Position numbers and translations under genes: made by a program. From NCBI GenBank assembly GCA_015233565.1, contig JADFXM010000006.1:1-64000 (forward strand): a DNA stretch of 64,000 nucleotides, in the 5' to 3' direction. Below, one piece after another: positions 1 to 7,943 of this stretch (the first letter of the stretch is position 1; every line of letters begins with the position of its first letter). Origin of the DNA: Candidatus Rifleibacteriota bacterium (GTDB lineage Bacteria; Muiribacteriota; Ozemobacteria; Ozemobacterales; Ozemobacteraceae). The notes below the pieces were generated by a model, which was given only the letters and a program-made list of their open reading frames with translations, was not told where the DNA came from and made no database searches.

Positions 1-146
1 GATCCAGTTCGATTGTTTTTTTCTAAAGGCCGCTTCTCGAAAGAGCAATCATATTTATTGGTACAAATTTAAAAATTATTTTTGGGGTATAATTTAGAAG
101 ATTCCTAAGCCTGTGAAAATCGGTGTTTAACAATCTATACGTTTTT
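1..146. other. Non-coding edge of window
   Basis: This stretch lies downstream of the last pseudopilin gene and is AT-rich. A TATAAT-like hexamer occurs near position 91 on the plus strand, but no -35 box sits at a sensible distance. I see no gene or hairpin that I can support. Confidence 0.4.
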
Positions 147-920
147 TCAAAATTTTCTTTCGCGCGAAAGAGCTATTCCAGCTCCAATACTAATGAGTTC
201 ATTTGAAGGAATTGAAACTCCACTGTAGGTTACTACTGCCGCGCCAGGAGAATAGCTTCGGCAGCGATAATTATTCAACCACGCCTTTTCAGAACCTGAA
301 GCAACCGAGCTTACGAACGGAGAATACAAGCTAAGGTTGGTACTAAATAAATCGCTTGAAAATGTTTCAATAGACAATCGAATTTTTCTGGTAACAACTG
401 GGTTCACATTAATCAAATAATTTCTCCGATCGAGTAATTCGATGGAAAAACTTGCTATGATGTCGCTCATGAATCTTTCCGTATTTTGCCCATCATTTCT
501 CAAAATCGAGAATGATGGACTGGTCGATCCATCTTTCTTTTGTTGAGTTTTTCCAGTATTTTCTCTGGAATAAACAATCTTTACTGGAATAGGAAGCCCA
601 TTAACGTCAACAGTTAGTACTTTATAAAAAGAGAAACTTACAGTTCCCATGGTATCATTCACAACCTCAGGAGGAGGATAATCACCAATAATGAGCGTCC
701 TGAGATCATGTTTTACATAAGACATCAATTTAGACTGCTCCTGTAAAATTGTTAGAGTATCAACTCCCTTTTTAGTCCCTTTAAAGGTGCGGAAAAGAAG
801 AAAGGTAAGGGTTCCAAGGATTATTGAAAACAGCAAAGTCACCACAAGAATCTCAATTAAAGTTGAGCCGAATTTCCGAAATTTCATTTTGAAATTGACC
901 AGACAAGGTACTTTAAGCAT
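147..920 (-). CDS. Type II secretion/type IV pilus pseudopilin (GspJ-like)
   Basis: This 257-residue protein has a prepilin N-terminus. A short basic leader ends in KFG and is followed by STLIEILVVTLLFSIILG, the conserved hydrophobic helix with the Glu at mature position 5 that prepilin peptidase substrates carry. The rest is a soluble globular domain with no motif I can name. It lies last in a minus-strand run with another pseudopilin and a large pilin-like protein, so it is probably a minor pilin of the same machine. AAGGTAG lies upstream of the start at 920. An internal ATG at 885-887 would give a more usual 6-residue leader but has a poor ribosome site. The GspJ-like label rests on size and gene order only. 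Confidence 0.75.
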   Translation of the reverse strand: MLKVPCLVNFKMKFRKFGSTLIEILVVTLLFSIILGTLTFLLFRTFKGTKKGVDTLTILQEQSKLMSYVKHDLRTLIIGDYPPPEVVNDTMGTVSFSFYKVLTVDVNGLPIPVKIVYSRENTGKTQQKKDGSTSPSFSILRNDGQNTERFMSDIIASFSIELLDRRNYLINVNPVVTRKIRLSIETFSSDLFSTNLSLYSPFVSSVASGSEKAWLNNYRCRSYSPGAAVVTYSGVSIPSNELISIGAGIALSRERKF

Positions 921-922
921 TT

Positions 923-1123
923 CTACCTTGTAATCCTCATTTTCAGTTTAAAACCTTTTTCACTAATCTCATAATAACAGCTTTGTAAACAGTTTTGTGG
1001 CATCCAACCAAGTTTAATGAAAAAATTGCCAAGTGAAAAATTAAAAAAAATTAGATTTCCTCTGTAAGCCATGAGTGAAAATGCTATCAGACATGATACC
1101 AAAGAATCTATTGGGTGGTACAT
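923..1123 (-). CDS. Possible small protein in the pseudopilin operon
   Basis: This is a 66-residue open frame between two pseudopilin genes on the same strand, ending two bases before the next start. It has a hydrophobic stretch near residues 10-38 and three cysteines (residues 11, 45, 49), and a basic C-terminus. No ribosome site is visible upstream of the start and I recognise no family. It fills a gap of about 280 bases that is otherwise empty, which is the main reason to list it. It may be a chance frame or a decayed minor pilin. Confidence 0.25.
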   Translation of the reverse strand: MYHPIDSLVSCLIAFSLMAYRGNLIFFNFSLGNFFIKLGWMPQNCLQSCYYEISEKGFKLKMRITR

Positions 1124-1201
1124 TTAATGTAAATCATGGGCTTTGATTTTTAGCAAAGATTTTCAAGTTAATCTTCAATATTCTCTTGAAATATTTACGA
1201 A

Positions 1202-1702
1202 TCATAAGTTGCCTTTTGCCGAAACCAAATGTAACTCAGCTTTTCTACCTTGGGAATTCCACTCAACCCAAGCTTCAATTCTTATCATCATTCCGGCTGA
1301 AGCAGTCTGGTCTTTCACTGCCTTTGAGAAAGAGTTATTAACCTGACTATCCACTGAAAAGGGTCCAATACTTATGAATCTTTTGAATCCTGCCGGAGGA
1401 GATGCCAGGCAAACCGGAAATCCATTATCCGAAGCCTTTTGGAAGGTATTCGCTGATACTTCTTCTTGAATTGGTGCTGGAATTAGCGAAAAAGGGAGAG
1501 ATTGGACTGCTTCAATTAGTTCGGAAGCCAGATTGGAAGCAATAACCTCTTCAAGGGTTGATCGTGTATCGCCGTGAGATGATGTAAGCAATGACAAAAT
1601 CGGAAAAAAAGCTGCACCCATAATTACTAGTACAATAAGAATCTCAAGGAGGGAAAATCCAAAAGTAATCTTGGTTATTTTAATAGTTCTCACAATTTTC
1701 AA
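1202..1702 (-). CDS. Type II secretion/type IV pilus pseudopilin (GspI-like)
   Basis: This 166-residue protein has a prepilin signal: a basic leader with TFG followed by FSLLEILIVLVIMGAAFFP, including the Glu at mature position 5. The prepilin peptidase would cut after the Gly and the hydrophobic helix would pack in the pseudopilus core. After the helix the sequence continues TRSTLEEVIASNLASELIE, which resembles the amphipathic continuation of GspI/PilV-type minor pilins. The start overlaps the stop of the upstream 904-residue gene by 4 bases, implying translational coupling. The label GspI-like is by size and position and is not certain. Confidence 0.8.
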   Translation of the reverse strand: MKIVRTIKITKITFGFSLLEILIVLVIMGAAFFPILSLLTSSHGDTRSTLEEVIASNLASELIEAVQSLPFSLIPAPIQEEVSANTFQKASDNGFPVCLASPPAGFKRFISIGPFSVDSQVNNSFSKAVKDQTASAGMMIRIEAWVEWNSQGRKAELHLVSAKGNL

Positions 1703-4413
1703 CCTGGATTAGTTTTCCAAAATGCAATTGACGGGCCGAGATGGTAACGATTCCCTTTTTTTTGATTTGAAGAGTTGAATGCATCAAAAATAGGATTCCA
1801 AACAACTGTCGATCTATCATTTGAAGCAGCAGGATGTCCTTGAAAGAATGATTCTGAGTCTAATTCTGAGAAATCAAAATATTTTACAGTCAATCCCCCG
1901 CGAATGGAAACTCCTGCTCCACCTCGTCGTTTGACCGTTCCAGACGAGATAAAATAGGCATGGAAAGGCCCGGGACAGGCAAAAATAATATTTTTTCCAT
2001 CTTTTGCAGTCGCAAAAGTTAATGGGCTATCCTCATAATTCGCATCGGGAGTGATCCGGGATTCGAGAATCAAATTTCCGTCAGATACAATTAGCATTCC
2101 TCCATTTCGAAAAATATAACCACCGGGTTCTTTAAGCGTGACATCCCCACCAAGAACAGTCACAATTCCGTCTTTCAAGTCGATAATGCTACAGTTTCCC
2201 TCTTTTTTCACAAAACTTGAAAAAAAATCCGCTGGAGACGAAGCAACATGAGTGCTTTTCTGGCGAAAATCGTATTGGGAAAAAATCAACGGCTGCCCTG
2301 GAAGCAGGTTCTGAGTCGAAAAGGGCCAAAGTGCGCCAAGATAACCAACTGCAAGTCGACGACCATTTTTTTCCTTTAAGCAAAAGCGATTCCCGCATTC
2401 TCCACGGCCCATTTGTCCATAGAAAAAGCCATTAATGTCATCAGAGGTATCTCTTCCCTGGTCATCAACGGGTTGAATCGTCTCCGGGAGATTTGTGAGA
2501 GTTCGATTGGGAGAAACAAACCCTGCCGGGTTAGAGATGCTTCTCATGTTATTCTGAGTAATTAAATCAAACGCCTCAATTGTATGCATTACAAGTGGCT
2601 TGCACATGGTCAAATTTACGTAATTAACTGTTGGCGGAGTAATTCCGCCCCCAAGAACATCAGATATAATATTCCAATTTATTGCTGCCCAATCCCGCAT
2701 GGGAAAAGCACCAAGGTTTCCCACTCCTTTTTCAGCAACAGAAGCCCAACCGACCCCACTATAGGTATTCCAGCCAATAAGATCTTTGGAAGTTTCTATT
2801 GATGAATATTTTATCGGAAAAAAAGGTATCCATGCCAGTTTTGGCTTTTTTGTTTCATCCATTTGACTTGTATAAGCATCGAGAATATCTGTTCCATTGC
2901 TAATAGCATTGTTCATTGCACCATTTATTTGTACTATGTTTCCGGATTGCAGAAAACGGACACCGGTAGGGCCAAGAACAATACTGGGAGACCTTTGATC
3001 AGCTACTGTATTAGGTGATTCAGGGAACAAACTCCCAAAAGGAAAAATCAGAGACCCGTGCGTTGATTCATCCTGCTTGGCAGGATCTTGATAATAACTT
3101 CGAAAAAGTTGCCCACCTCCCAAAGCATCCATGGCTTGTTGAGTACCAGAAAAATAGCCATATCTTTTCATATAGATCAACCACCCGATAAAAGGATGTC
3201 CAGGGTCACCATCTGAAAAGGGCGATGTATTAAGATCTGCCGCAGGAACTTTGGGGTTCAAAGTTTGAATCAGCGGCATTTTTGTGTGATAAATCAATGT
3301 CGAATGATTGGAGAGCATAAAATTCCCACCAAAAAAACGAAATCTCTCAGTTTTTTGTGAAGCAAGCTGCAAATCGCCTTGAAAGGGATGGAACATCCAT
3401 GCCTGGAAAGGGCCTGCTGTTATCGTTGAACCAAAAAACAACCATCCCCTTTTTGTTACGTCAAGTATTCCCCCTTGCCAATCAGGAGCAACTCTGGAAA
3501 GTCCAGGCATTGGCGCAGTCCTTAAATCATCAGGATGATTCACAACGGTCAGAGGATTCCCTAGTCGATTGGATGGGTCATTGTCGGCAAAACCATCCAT
3601 TGCCCAAGCAAATGTTCTACATGTTGCAGATTTCAAATGGTTTAAATCACCGTCTATACCAGGGTTTTTATCTTTTACGAACAGTGTAAACTGGCCAAAT
3701 ATTCCCGGAAGAATATTAACAGTTTTTATTTCACGAACAACCTCGTATTTTCGTCTTAATTTTTTAAAAGAGGCTACAACTTCGACTTTAAGTAAAGAAA
3801 ATCGCTCGCCCGGATCAGGGTAAAGAACTGCTTGCGAAACGGACGAAAAGCCAGCTGGAAGAGAAGGTTGAGTGGTTTCTTGGCCAGTGGGGAAGAAAAA
3901 ATTTTGGACATTAGTCGCAGATAGAGTGCAACTTTCTATTATCGGGCCATCAAGTGCAAGCGGAAATTTGAGCTTCCCTAAAATATCAATCTTTTTTTCA
4001 TGACCACTTGAAATATTGTTTTGATCGATCAGGAAAGCTAATATTTCATTGACAGAAGGATCGGGATTTGCCATGAACCAGGCAAAAGCCTCTTGGGCTG
4101 TTCCTTCGGCAACCTTAGTAACAAGATCATTCCAATATAAACGATGAATTCGTAAGGCTTCTTCTCGAACAAAGCCATTGTAGGAAAATACTAAAAGTAA
4201 GATAATTGGAATAATCGCCACTGCGACGAAAAAGACAAAACCTCTCTTTTTATTTGCCCTTGGAATATTTTGAAAAACCCGCTTTTGAAAACGGTTTAGC
4301 ACCCACGAATTTCTTTGGGATAATGAAGTCTCGAAGAAATCCCAAAAGCTTTCAAATTCACATTTTTTGAGATCAGTATTTTTTAAAACAGTTATTAATC
4401 CAAATTTACTCAC
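1699..4413 (-). CDS. Large pilin-like exported protein, 904 residues, function unknown
   Basis: The gene starts at a GTG with AGGT about 10 bases upstream. A basic 58-residue N-terminal region ends in NKKRG and is followed by one hydrophobic helix (about residues 59-80, FVFFVAVAIIPIILLLVF), then an amphipathic stretch and a roughly 800-residue ectodomain. The layout recalls PilX/GspK-type minor pilins, which start KKRG plus a hydrophobic helix, but the protein is two to three times their usual length. The C-terminal third has short Gly-rich and hydrophobic segments that could form a beta-solenoid or beta-sandwich. It leads an operon with two pseudopilins and overlaps the next by 4 bases. The likely role is a pilus-tip or priming component, as inference. 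I recognise no enzyme motif. Confidence 0.6.
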   Translation of the reverse strand: MSKFGLITVLKNTDLKKCEFESFWDFFETSLSQRNSWVLNRFQKRVFQNIPRANKKRGFVFFVAVAIIPIILLLVFSYNGFVREEALRIHRLYWNDLVTKVAEGTAQEAFAWFMANPDPSVNEILAFLIDQNNISSGHEKKIDILGKLKFPLALDGPIIESCTLSATNVQNFFFPTGQETTQPSLPAGFSSVSQAVLYPDPGERFSLLKVEVVASFKKLRRKYEVVREIKTVNILPGIFGQFTLFVKDKNPGIDGDLNHLKSATCRTFAWAMDGFADNDPSNRLGNPLTVVNHPDDLRTAPMPGLSRVAPDWQGGILDVTKRGWLFFGSTITAGPFQAWMFHPFQGDLQLASQKTERFRFFGGNFMLSNHSTLIYHTKMPLIQTLNPKVPAADLNTSPFSDGDPGHPFIGWLIYMKRYGYFSGTQQAMDALGGGQLFRSYYQDPAKQDESTHGSLIFPFGSLFPESPNTVADQRSPSIVLGPTGVRFLQSGNIVQINGAMNNAISNGTDILDAYTSQMDETKKPKLAWIPFFPIKYSSIETSKDLIGWNTYSGVGWASVAEKGVGNLGAFPMRDWAAINWNIISDVLGGGITPPTVNYVNLTMCKPLVMHTIEAFDLITQNNMRSISNPAGFVSPNRTLTNLPETIQPVDDQGRDTSDDINGFFYGQMGRGECGNRFCLKEKNGRRLAVGYLGALWPFSTQNLLPGQPLIFSQYDFRQKSTHVASSPADFFSSFVKKEGNCSIIDLKDGIVTVLGGDVTLKEPGGYIFRNGGMLIVSDGNLILESRITPDANYEDSPLTFATAKDGKNIIFACPGPFHAYFISSGTVKRRGGAGVSIRGGLTVKYFDFSELDSESFFQGHPAASNDRSTVVWNPIFDAFNSSNQKKGNRYHLGPSIAFWKTNPG

Positions 4414-4579
4414 TGGTTGAACCTATGTTTTTCGATGGTACTTGTAAAAATGGTGAGAATTCATTGCCCTTCTGGGCTACAAAAGTTATTTGAGCAATCA
4501 TAATTTCTATAAAGGAGAATCTTTTTTTGTTTAAACTTAAACATTATCCTTGCGTCTTTCTAAAAAATCTCCTAAATTC

Positions 4580-4608
4580 AGTATAGCAAAGTTTCAAATT
4601 TTTACCAA
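4580..4608 (-). promoter_or_regulatory. Promoter of the pseudopilin operon
   Basis: On the minus strand a -35-like TTGGTA (4603-4608) and a -10 TATACT (4580-4585) are separated by 17 bases. Transcription would run into the 904-residue pilin-like gene after a leader of about 160 bases. No other sigma-70-like pair is evident in this divergent gap. Confidence 0.5.
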
Positions 4609-4641
4609 ACTAAACTGCAGAAGAAGTTTATTAAAACTACG

Positions 4642-4905
4642 ATGAAGACTTGGTTTCTTTATATTCTTAAGTGTGCCGACGGGACTTTATACACTGGAAT
4701 AACCAACGATCTGGAAAAAAGATTTTTGATGCATACCAAAGGGAAAGCCTCAAAATATACCCGCGGTCGAAGGCCACTTAAGATCGTTTTCACTGAAGAA
4801 GTTCAGGACGTTTCTTCAGCACTGAAACGCGAAATACAGATGAAAAAACTATCAAAACGAAGCAAGGAAGAGCTGATAAATGAGTTTCAAAAACGCTTCA
4901 GATAA
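4642..4905 (+). CDS. GIY-YIG nuclease-like protein (UPF0213/YhbQ type)
   Basis: This 87-residue protein is a stand-alone GIY-YIG domain. WFLYILKCADGTLYTGITND contains the paired Tyr motifs (LYIL and LYTGITN). The downstream Arg in DLEKRFLMH and the Glu in KREIQMKKL complete the fold. This single-domain family (YhbQ/URI) is widespread and its role is unclear; DNA repair or processing has been proposed for some members. It is transcribed away from the pilin operon and faces pnp. Its ribosome site is weak. Confidence 0.88.
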   Translation: MKTWFLYILKCADGTLYTGITNDLEKRFLMHTKGKASKYTRGRRPLKIVFTEEVQDVSSALKREIQMKKLSKRSKEELINEFQKRFR

Positions 4906-4999
4906 AGTTTTCAACTTGCTCATTTGCCAAAATTCAGCTCACACCTTTTTTTCGAGGTTTTTGCGGGGAATAGACTTTAAGAATTATTAAAAGTAGGAT

Positions 5000-5031
5000 A
5001 ATAAAAATAGGAGGCAACTTGCGTTGCCCCC
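5000..5031 (-). terminator. Intrinsic terminator of rpsO-pnp
   Basis: On the minus strand the hairpin has a perfect 6-bp core (GGCAAC/GTTGCC, 5013-5018 with 5023-5028), a 4-base loop, one mismatch and two further G-C pairs. It is followed directly by a T-rich run (complement of 5000-5009). It sits about 20 bases past the pnp stop codon. Confidence 0.85.
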
Positions 5032-5051
5032 CATTACCAATTTACCAAAGT

Positions 5052-7325
5052 TTATCTATCGTAAGGTCTTGGGTTACGAGGTCGTGAATCTCTTGATTGA
5101 GAATCACGTGGTCCCCTGGAATCTCGGTCGCGGAAATCTCTTGAGTCCCTTGAATCTTGAGAATCTCTATTAAAGCGAGGTTCCCCTGATGGAGCACTCG
5201 ATTGTGGAGGTTCAGGAAGCACAGCCTTTCTTGAAAGGTTGATGCGCCCCTGACTGTCTATTTCCATGACTTTAACTGACACTTCGTCGTTGATATTCAC
5301 CACATCTTCAACTCGGTTAACTCTTGCGTGATCCAGTTGGCTGATATGTACCATTCCTTCAATGCCCGGAAGAATTTCAACAAATGCACCGAATTTCATG
5401 ATTCGTTTGACTTTTCCAGTGTATGTCTTTCCGACCTCAGCATCTTCGGTCAACTGTCTGATAAGGAAAATAGCTTTTTCAATTGCAGCTGCATCTGGGC
5501 TGACAATGTTGATCTTACCATCGTCTTCAGTTTCAATGGTAACTTTTGCTTCTTCCTGTAGTCTTCGGATAGTTTTGCCACCCGGCCCGATGATGTTTCT
5601 GATCTTATCAGGATCAATTTCGATAGTACAAATTCGGGGAGCAAAGCGAGACAATTCTTCTCTTGGTTTTTCAATGGTTTGAGTCATTTTGTCCAGGATG
5701 TGGAATCGTCCTTCTTTTGCTTGATTCAGGGCAGTTTTCATTATTTCAATAGTAACTCCCTCAATTTTTATATCCATTTGAAGAGCAGTTACACCATTCT
5801 TAGTACCAGCAACCTTGAAATCCATATCTCCGAAGTGGTCTTCATCACCGAGGATATCTGAAAGAACTTTGAAGTTGTCGTTTTCTTTGATTAACCCCAT
5901 TGCTATTCCCGCAACATGAGATTTCATCGGAACTCCGGCATCCATCAAAGCGAGGCTTCCAGAACAAACTGAAGCCATGGACGAAGAACCGTTTGAAGAG
6001 AGAATCTCGCTGACCACGCGAATGGTATATGGAAATACTTCTTTTCCGGGAACAACATTGGAAAGTGCCCGTTCCGCAAGGGCGCCATGACCTATTTCAC
6101 GTCTTCCAGGGCCCCTGATGGGTTTTGTTTCTCCAGTGGCAAATGGCGGAAAATTGTAATGAAGAATAAAATGCTTTTTGTACTCTTCATCGAGCCCGTC
6201 AATTATTTGAGAATCTGCTTCTGCACCTAGAGTTACGATTCCAAGGGATTGGGTCTGGCCACGAGTGAATAGGGCTGACCCATGAGTTCTTGGAAGAAAG
6301 CCAACAGCAGAAGATATGGGTCTGATATTGGTTAAGCCACGTCCGTCGATTCTTTTGCTTTCCTGAAGAACCATTCTTCGCATTTCATTGCTAATCATCG
6401 ACTCAACGATCGGTTTTGAAGAAGAAAGCTTAAGTTCCCCTTCTTCCTGGCCGAATTTAGCAATTATTGTTTCGTGGAGTTTTCCCTCGGCTTTTACAAA
6501 TTTTTCCTTTCGGGCTGTTTTCTCGGAAGTATTCAATGCAGCCTGAATATCAGAAAAAATACTTTCCTTTACTAAATTAACTAGTTCCGGGTCTGGGGAA
6601 ATTTGAGGAATTTGAATTTTCGGTTTTCCAACTTTTGCGGCAAGCTCCTTCTGTGAAGCAACCAATTTCTTAATATTGGAATGCGCAAACGCAAGGGCCT
6701 CAAGTAATTCCTCTTCACTCGCCTCTTTGGCTCCAGCTTCAACCATGGTTATCGCATCTTCAGTTCCAGCTACGATCATATCCATGGAGGTTTCTTCGAG
6801 CTGAGTTGGGTTAGGATTAAGTGTCAGAACTCCCTTGATTTTTCCAACCCGAACAGCTCCAACAGCCTTTGTGAAAGGAATGTCCGAAATCAGAAGTGCG
6901 CATGAAGCCGCATTCATTGCCATGATGTCAACCTGATTGGTCAGGTCATATGACAAAACGTAGGCAACAATTTGAACTTCATTATAGAATCCGTCGGGGA
7001 ATAGAGGGCGCAATGGACGGTCAATCAAGCGGCATGTTAGAATTTCCTTGCCGGTTGGTCTTCCTTCACGTTTAAAAAAACCTCCTGGGATACGCCCCGC
7101 AGCATAAGTTTTCTCAAAATAATCTACAGTAAGTGGGAAAAAATCTGTTCCTTCTCTGGGTTCAGGAGCAACCACCGCTGTTGAAATTACAACACTATCA
7201 CCCATGCGGGCAACAACTGCCCCCGACGCTTGTCCGGCTAAAAGACCGGTTTCAAAAGTAATATCACCCTGCTCTAGTTTACACGCAACAATTGATATGG
7301 AATTTTCGATACCCGTTTCAGTCAT
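5052..7325 (-). CDS. pnp: Polyribonucleotide nucleotidyltransferase (PNPase)
   Basis: This 757-residue protein is a phosphorolytic 3'-5' exoribonuclease and degradosome partner. It has two RNase PH-like halves (about residues 10-145 and 325-550). The second carries the catalytic region ILGDEDHFGDMDFKVAGT. A KH domain (IRNIIGPGGKTIRRLQEE, about 570) and an S1 domain (VGKTYTGKVKRIMKFGAFVE, about 635) follow. The last 50 residues are a low-complexity tail rich in Arg, Asp and Ser with repeated DSRD units, which is unusual for PNPase. The gene follows rpsO by only three bases, the classical order, and a terminator follows it. Confidence 0.98.
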   Translation of the reverse strand: MTETGIENSISIVACKLEQGDITFETGLLAGQASGAVVARMGDSVVISTAVVAPEPREGTDFFPLTVDYFEKTYAAGRIPGGFFKREGRPTGKEILTCRLIDRPLRPLFPDGFYNEVQIVAYVLSYDLTNQVDIMAMNAASCALLISDIPFTKAVGAVRVGKIKGVLTLNPNPTQLEETSMDMIVAGTEDAITMVEAGAKEASEEELLEALAFAHSNIKKLVASQKELAAKVGKPKIQIPQISPDPELVNLVKESIFSDIQAALNTSEKTARKEKFVKAEGKLHETIIAKFGQEEGELKLSSSKPIVESMISNEMRRMVLQESKRIDGRGLTNIRPISSAVGFLPRTHGSALFTRGQTQSLGIVTLGAEADSQIIDGLDEEYKKHFILHYNFPPFATGETKPIRGPGRREIGHGALAERALSNVVPGKEVFPYTIRVVSEILSSNGSSSMASVCSGSLALMDAGVPMKSHVAGIAMGLIKENDNFKVLSDILGDEDHFGDMDFKVAGTKNGVTALQMDIKIEGVTIEIMKTALNQAKEGRFHILDKMTQTIEKPREELSRFAPRICTIEIDPDKIRNIIGPGGKTIRRLQEEAKVTIETEDDGKINIVSPDAAAIEKAIFLIRQLTEDAEVGKTYTGKVKRIMKFGAFVEILPGIEGMVHISQLDHARVNRVEDVVNINDEVSVKVMEIDSQGRINLSRKAVLPEPPQSSAPSGEPRFNRDSQDSRDSRDFRDRDSRGPRDSQSRDSRPRNPRPYDR

Positions 7326-7328
7326 CTT

Positions 7329-7598
7329 TTACCGCCTGATTCCAAGTCGTTTGATCAGGGTTTGATATCGCTCAAAATCTACATCCTTAAGATAATTCAA
7401 ATGCCGTTTTCTGGCACCGATCATTTTCAAAAGACCACGTCTTGAATGATGATCTTTGGGATTTTTCTCAAAATGAGCTGCCAGATTATTTATTCTGGTA
7501 GTCAAAATTGCAACCTGGACGTCCGGGGATCCGGTGTCTTTTTCTGATCGTCTGAAATCCTGGATAACTTTTACCTTTTGTTCTTTCTCAATCGACAT
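7329..7598 (-). CDS. rpsO: 30S ribosomal protein S15
   Basis: This 89-residue S15 binds 16S rRNA in the central platform of the small subunit. Conserved family blocks are visible: DTGSPDVQVAILTTRINNL, HFEKNPKDHHSRRGLL and RKRHLNYLKDVD. The start at 7598 is chosen because AGGAG lies 7 bases upstream; an upstream in-frame ATG at 7631 would add eleven atypical residues. It is co-transcribed with pnp. S15 often represses its own translation, but I did not identify the operator fold here. Confidence 0.97.
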   Translation of the reverse strand: MSIEKEQKVKVIQDFRRSEKDTGSPDVQVAILTTRINNLAAHFEKNPKDHHSRRGLLKMIGARKRHLNYLKDVDFERYQTLIKRLGIRR

Positions 7599-7670
7599 TT
7601 CGATTCTCCTTATAAAAAATCGTAAATCCAAGAATCATCCACTTGGGAACGACCCTAGAGATACTCCATC

Positions 7671-7676
7671 ATTATA
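7671..7676 (-). promoter_or_regulatory. -10 box of the rpsO-pnp promoter
   Basis: A perfect TATAAT lies on the minus strand about 75 bases before the rpsO start. The sequence 16-17 bases further upstream (ATGAAA/CTATGA) is a poor -35 match, so only the -10 element is marked. Confidence 0.4.
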
Positions 7677-7762
7677 TCATTATTAAAGCCATTTTCATAG
7701 TTTTTTTTCAGTATCTTTTTTGCTCCTTAGTTACACACTGAGCAAGTTACTTTCAGAAAAAC

Positions 7763-7790
7763 TTGACAAAAATATTTTCAGAGGTATTAT
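7763..7790 (+). promoter_or_regulatory. Sigma-70-type promoter upstream of the rRNA methyltransferase
   Basis: TTGACA at 7763-7768 and TATTAT at 7785-7790 are separated by 16 bases and point at the methyltransferase gene starting at 7944. The predicted leader is about 145 bases. The rest of the 345-base divergent gap holds only the rpsO -10 box and no gene I can support. Confidence 0.7.
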
Positions 7791-7943
7791 GAAAGGACTC
7801 AACTTCTTCAAATTTTCAAGGATGAAAGAATTTTTTGGGAAATTCTTTTTTTTCGTTATTTTGGCATTATGCCTCTAGAAGAGTGGATCAACAAATTTGT
7901 TTCTTTGATTTTTTGTTATCTTTTTATTAATAAGGATTAGCCA

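Noticed and set aside
7789..7878. 29-codon frame with a signal-peptide-like sequence (MKGLNFFKFSRM...)
   Set aside because: Its ATG overlaps the -10 box of the mapped promoter, so that promoter could not express it, and there is no ribosome site.
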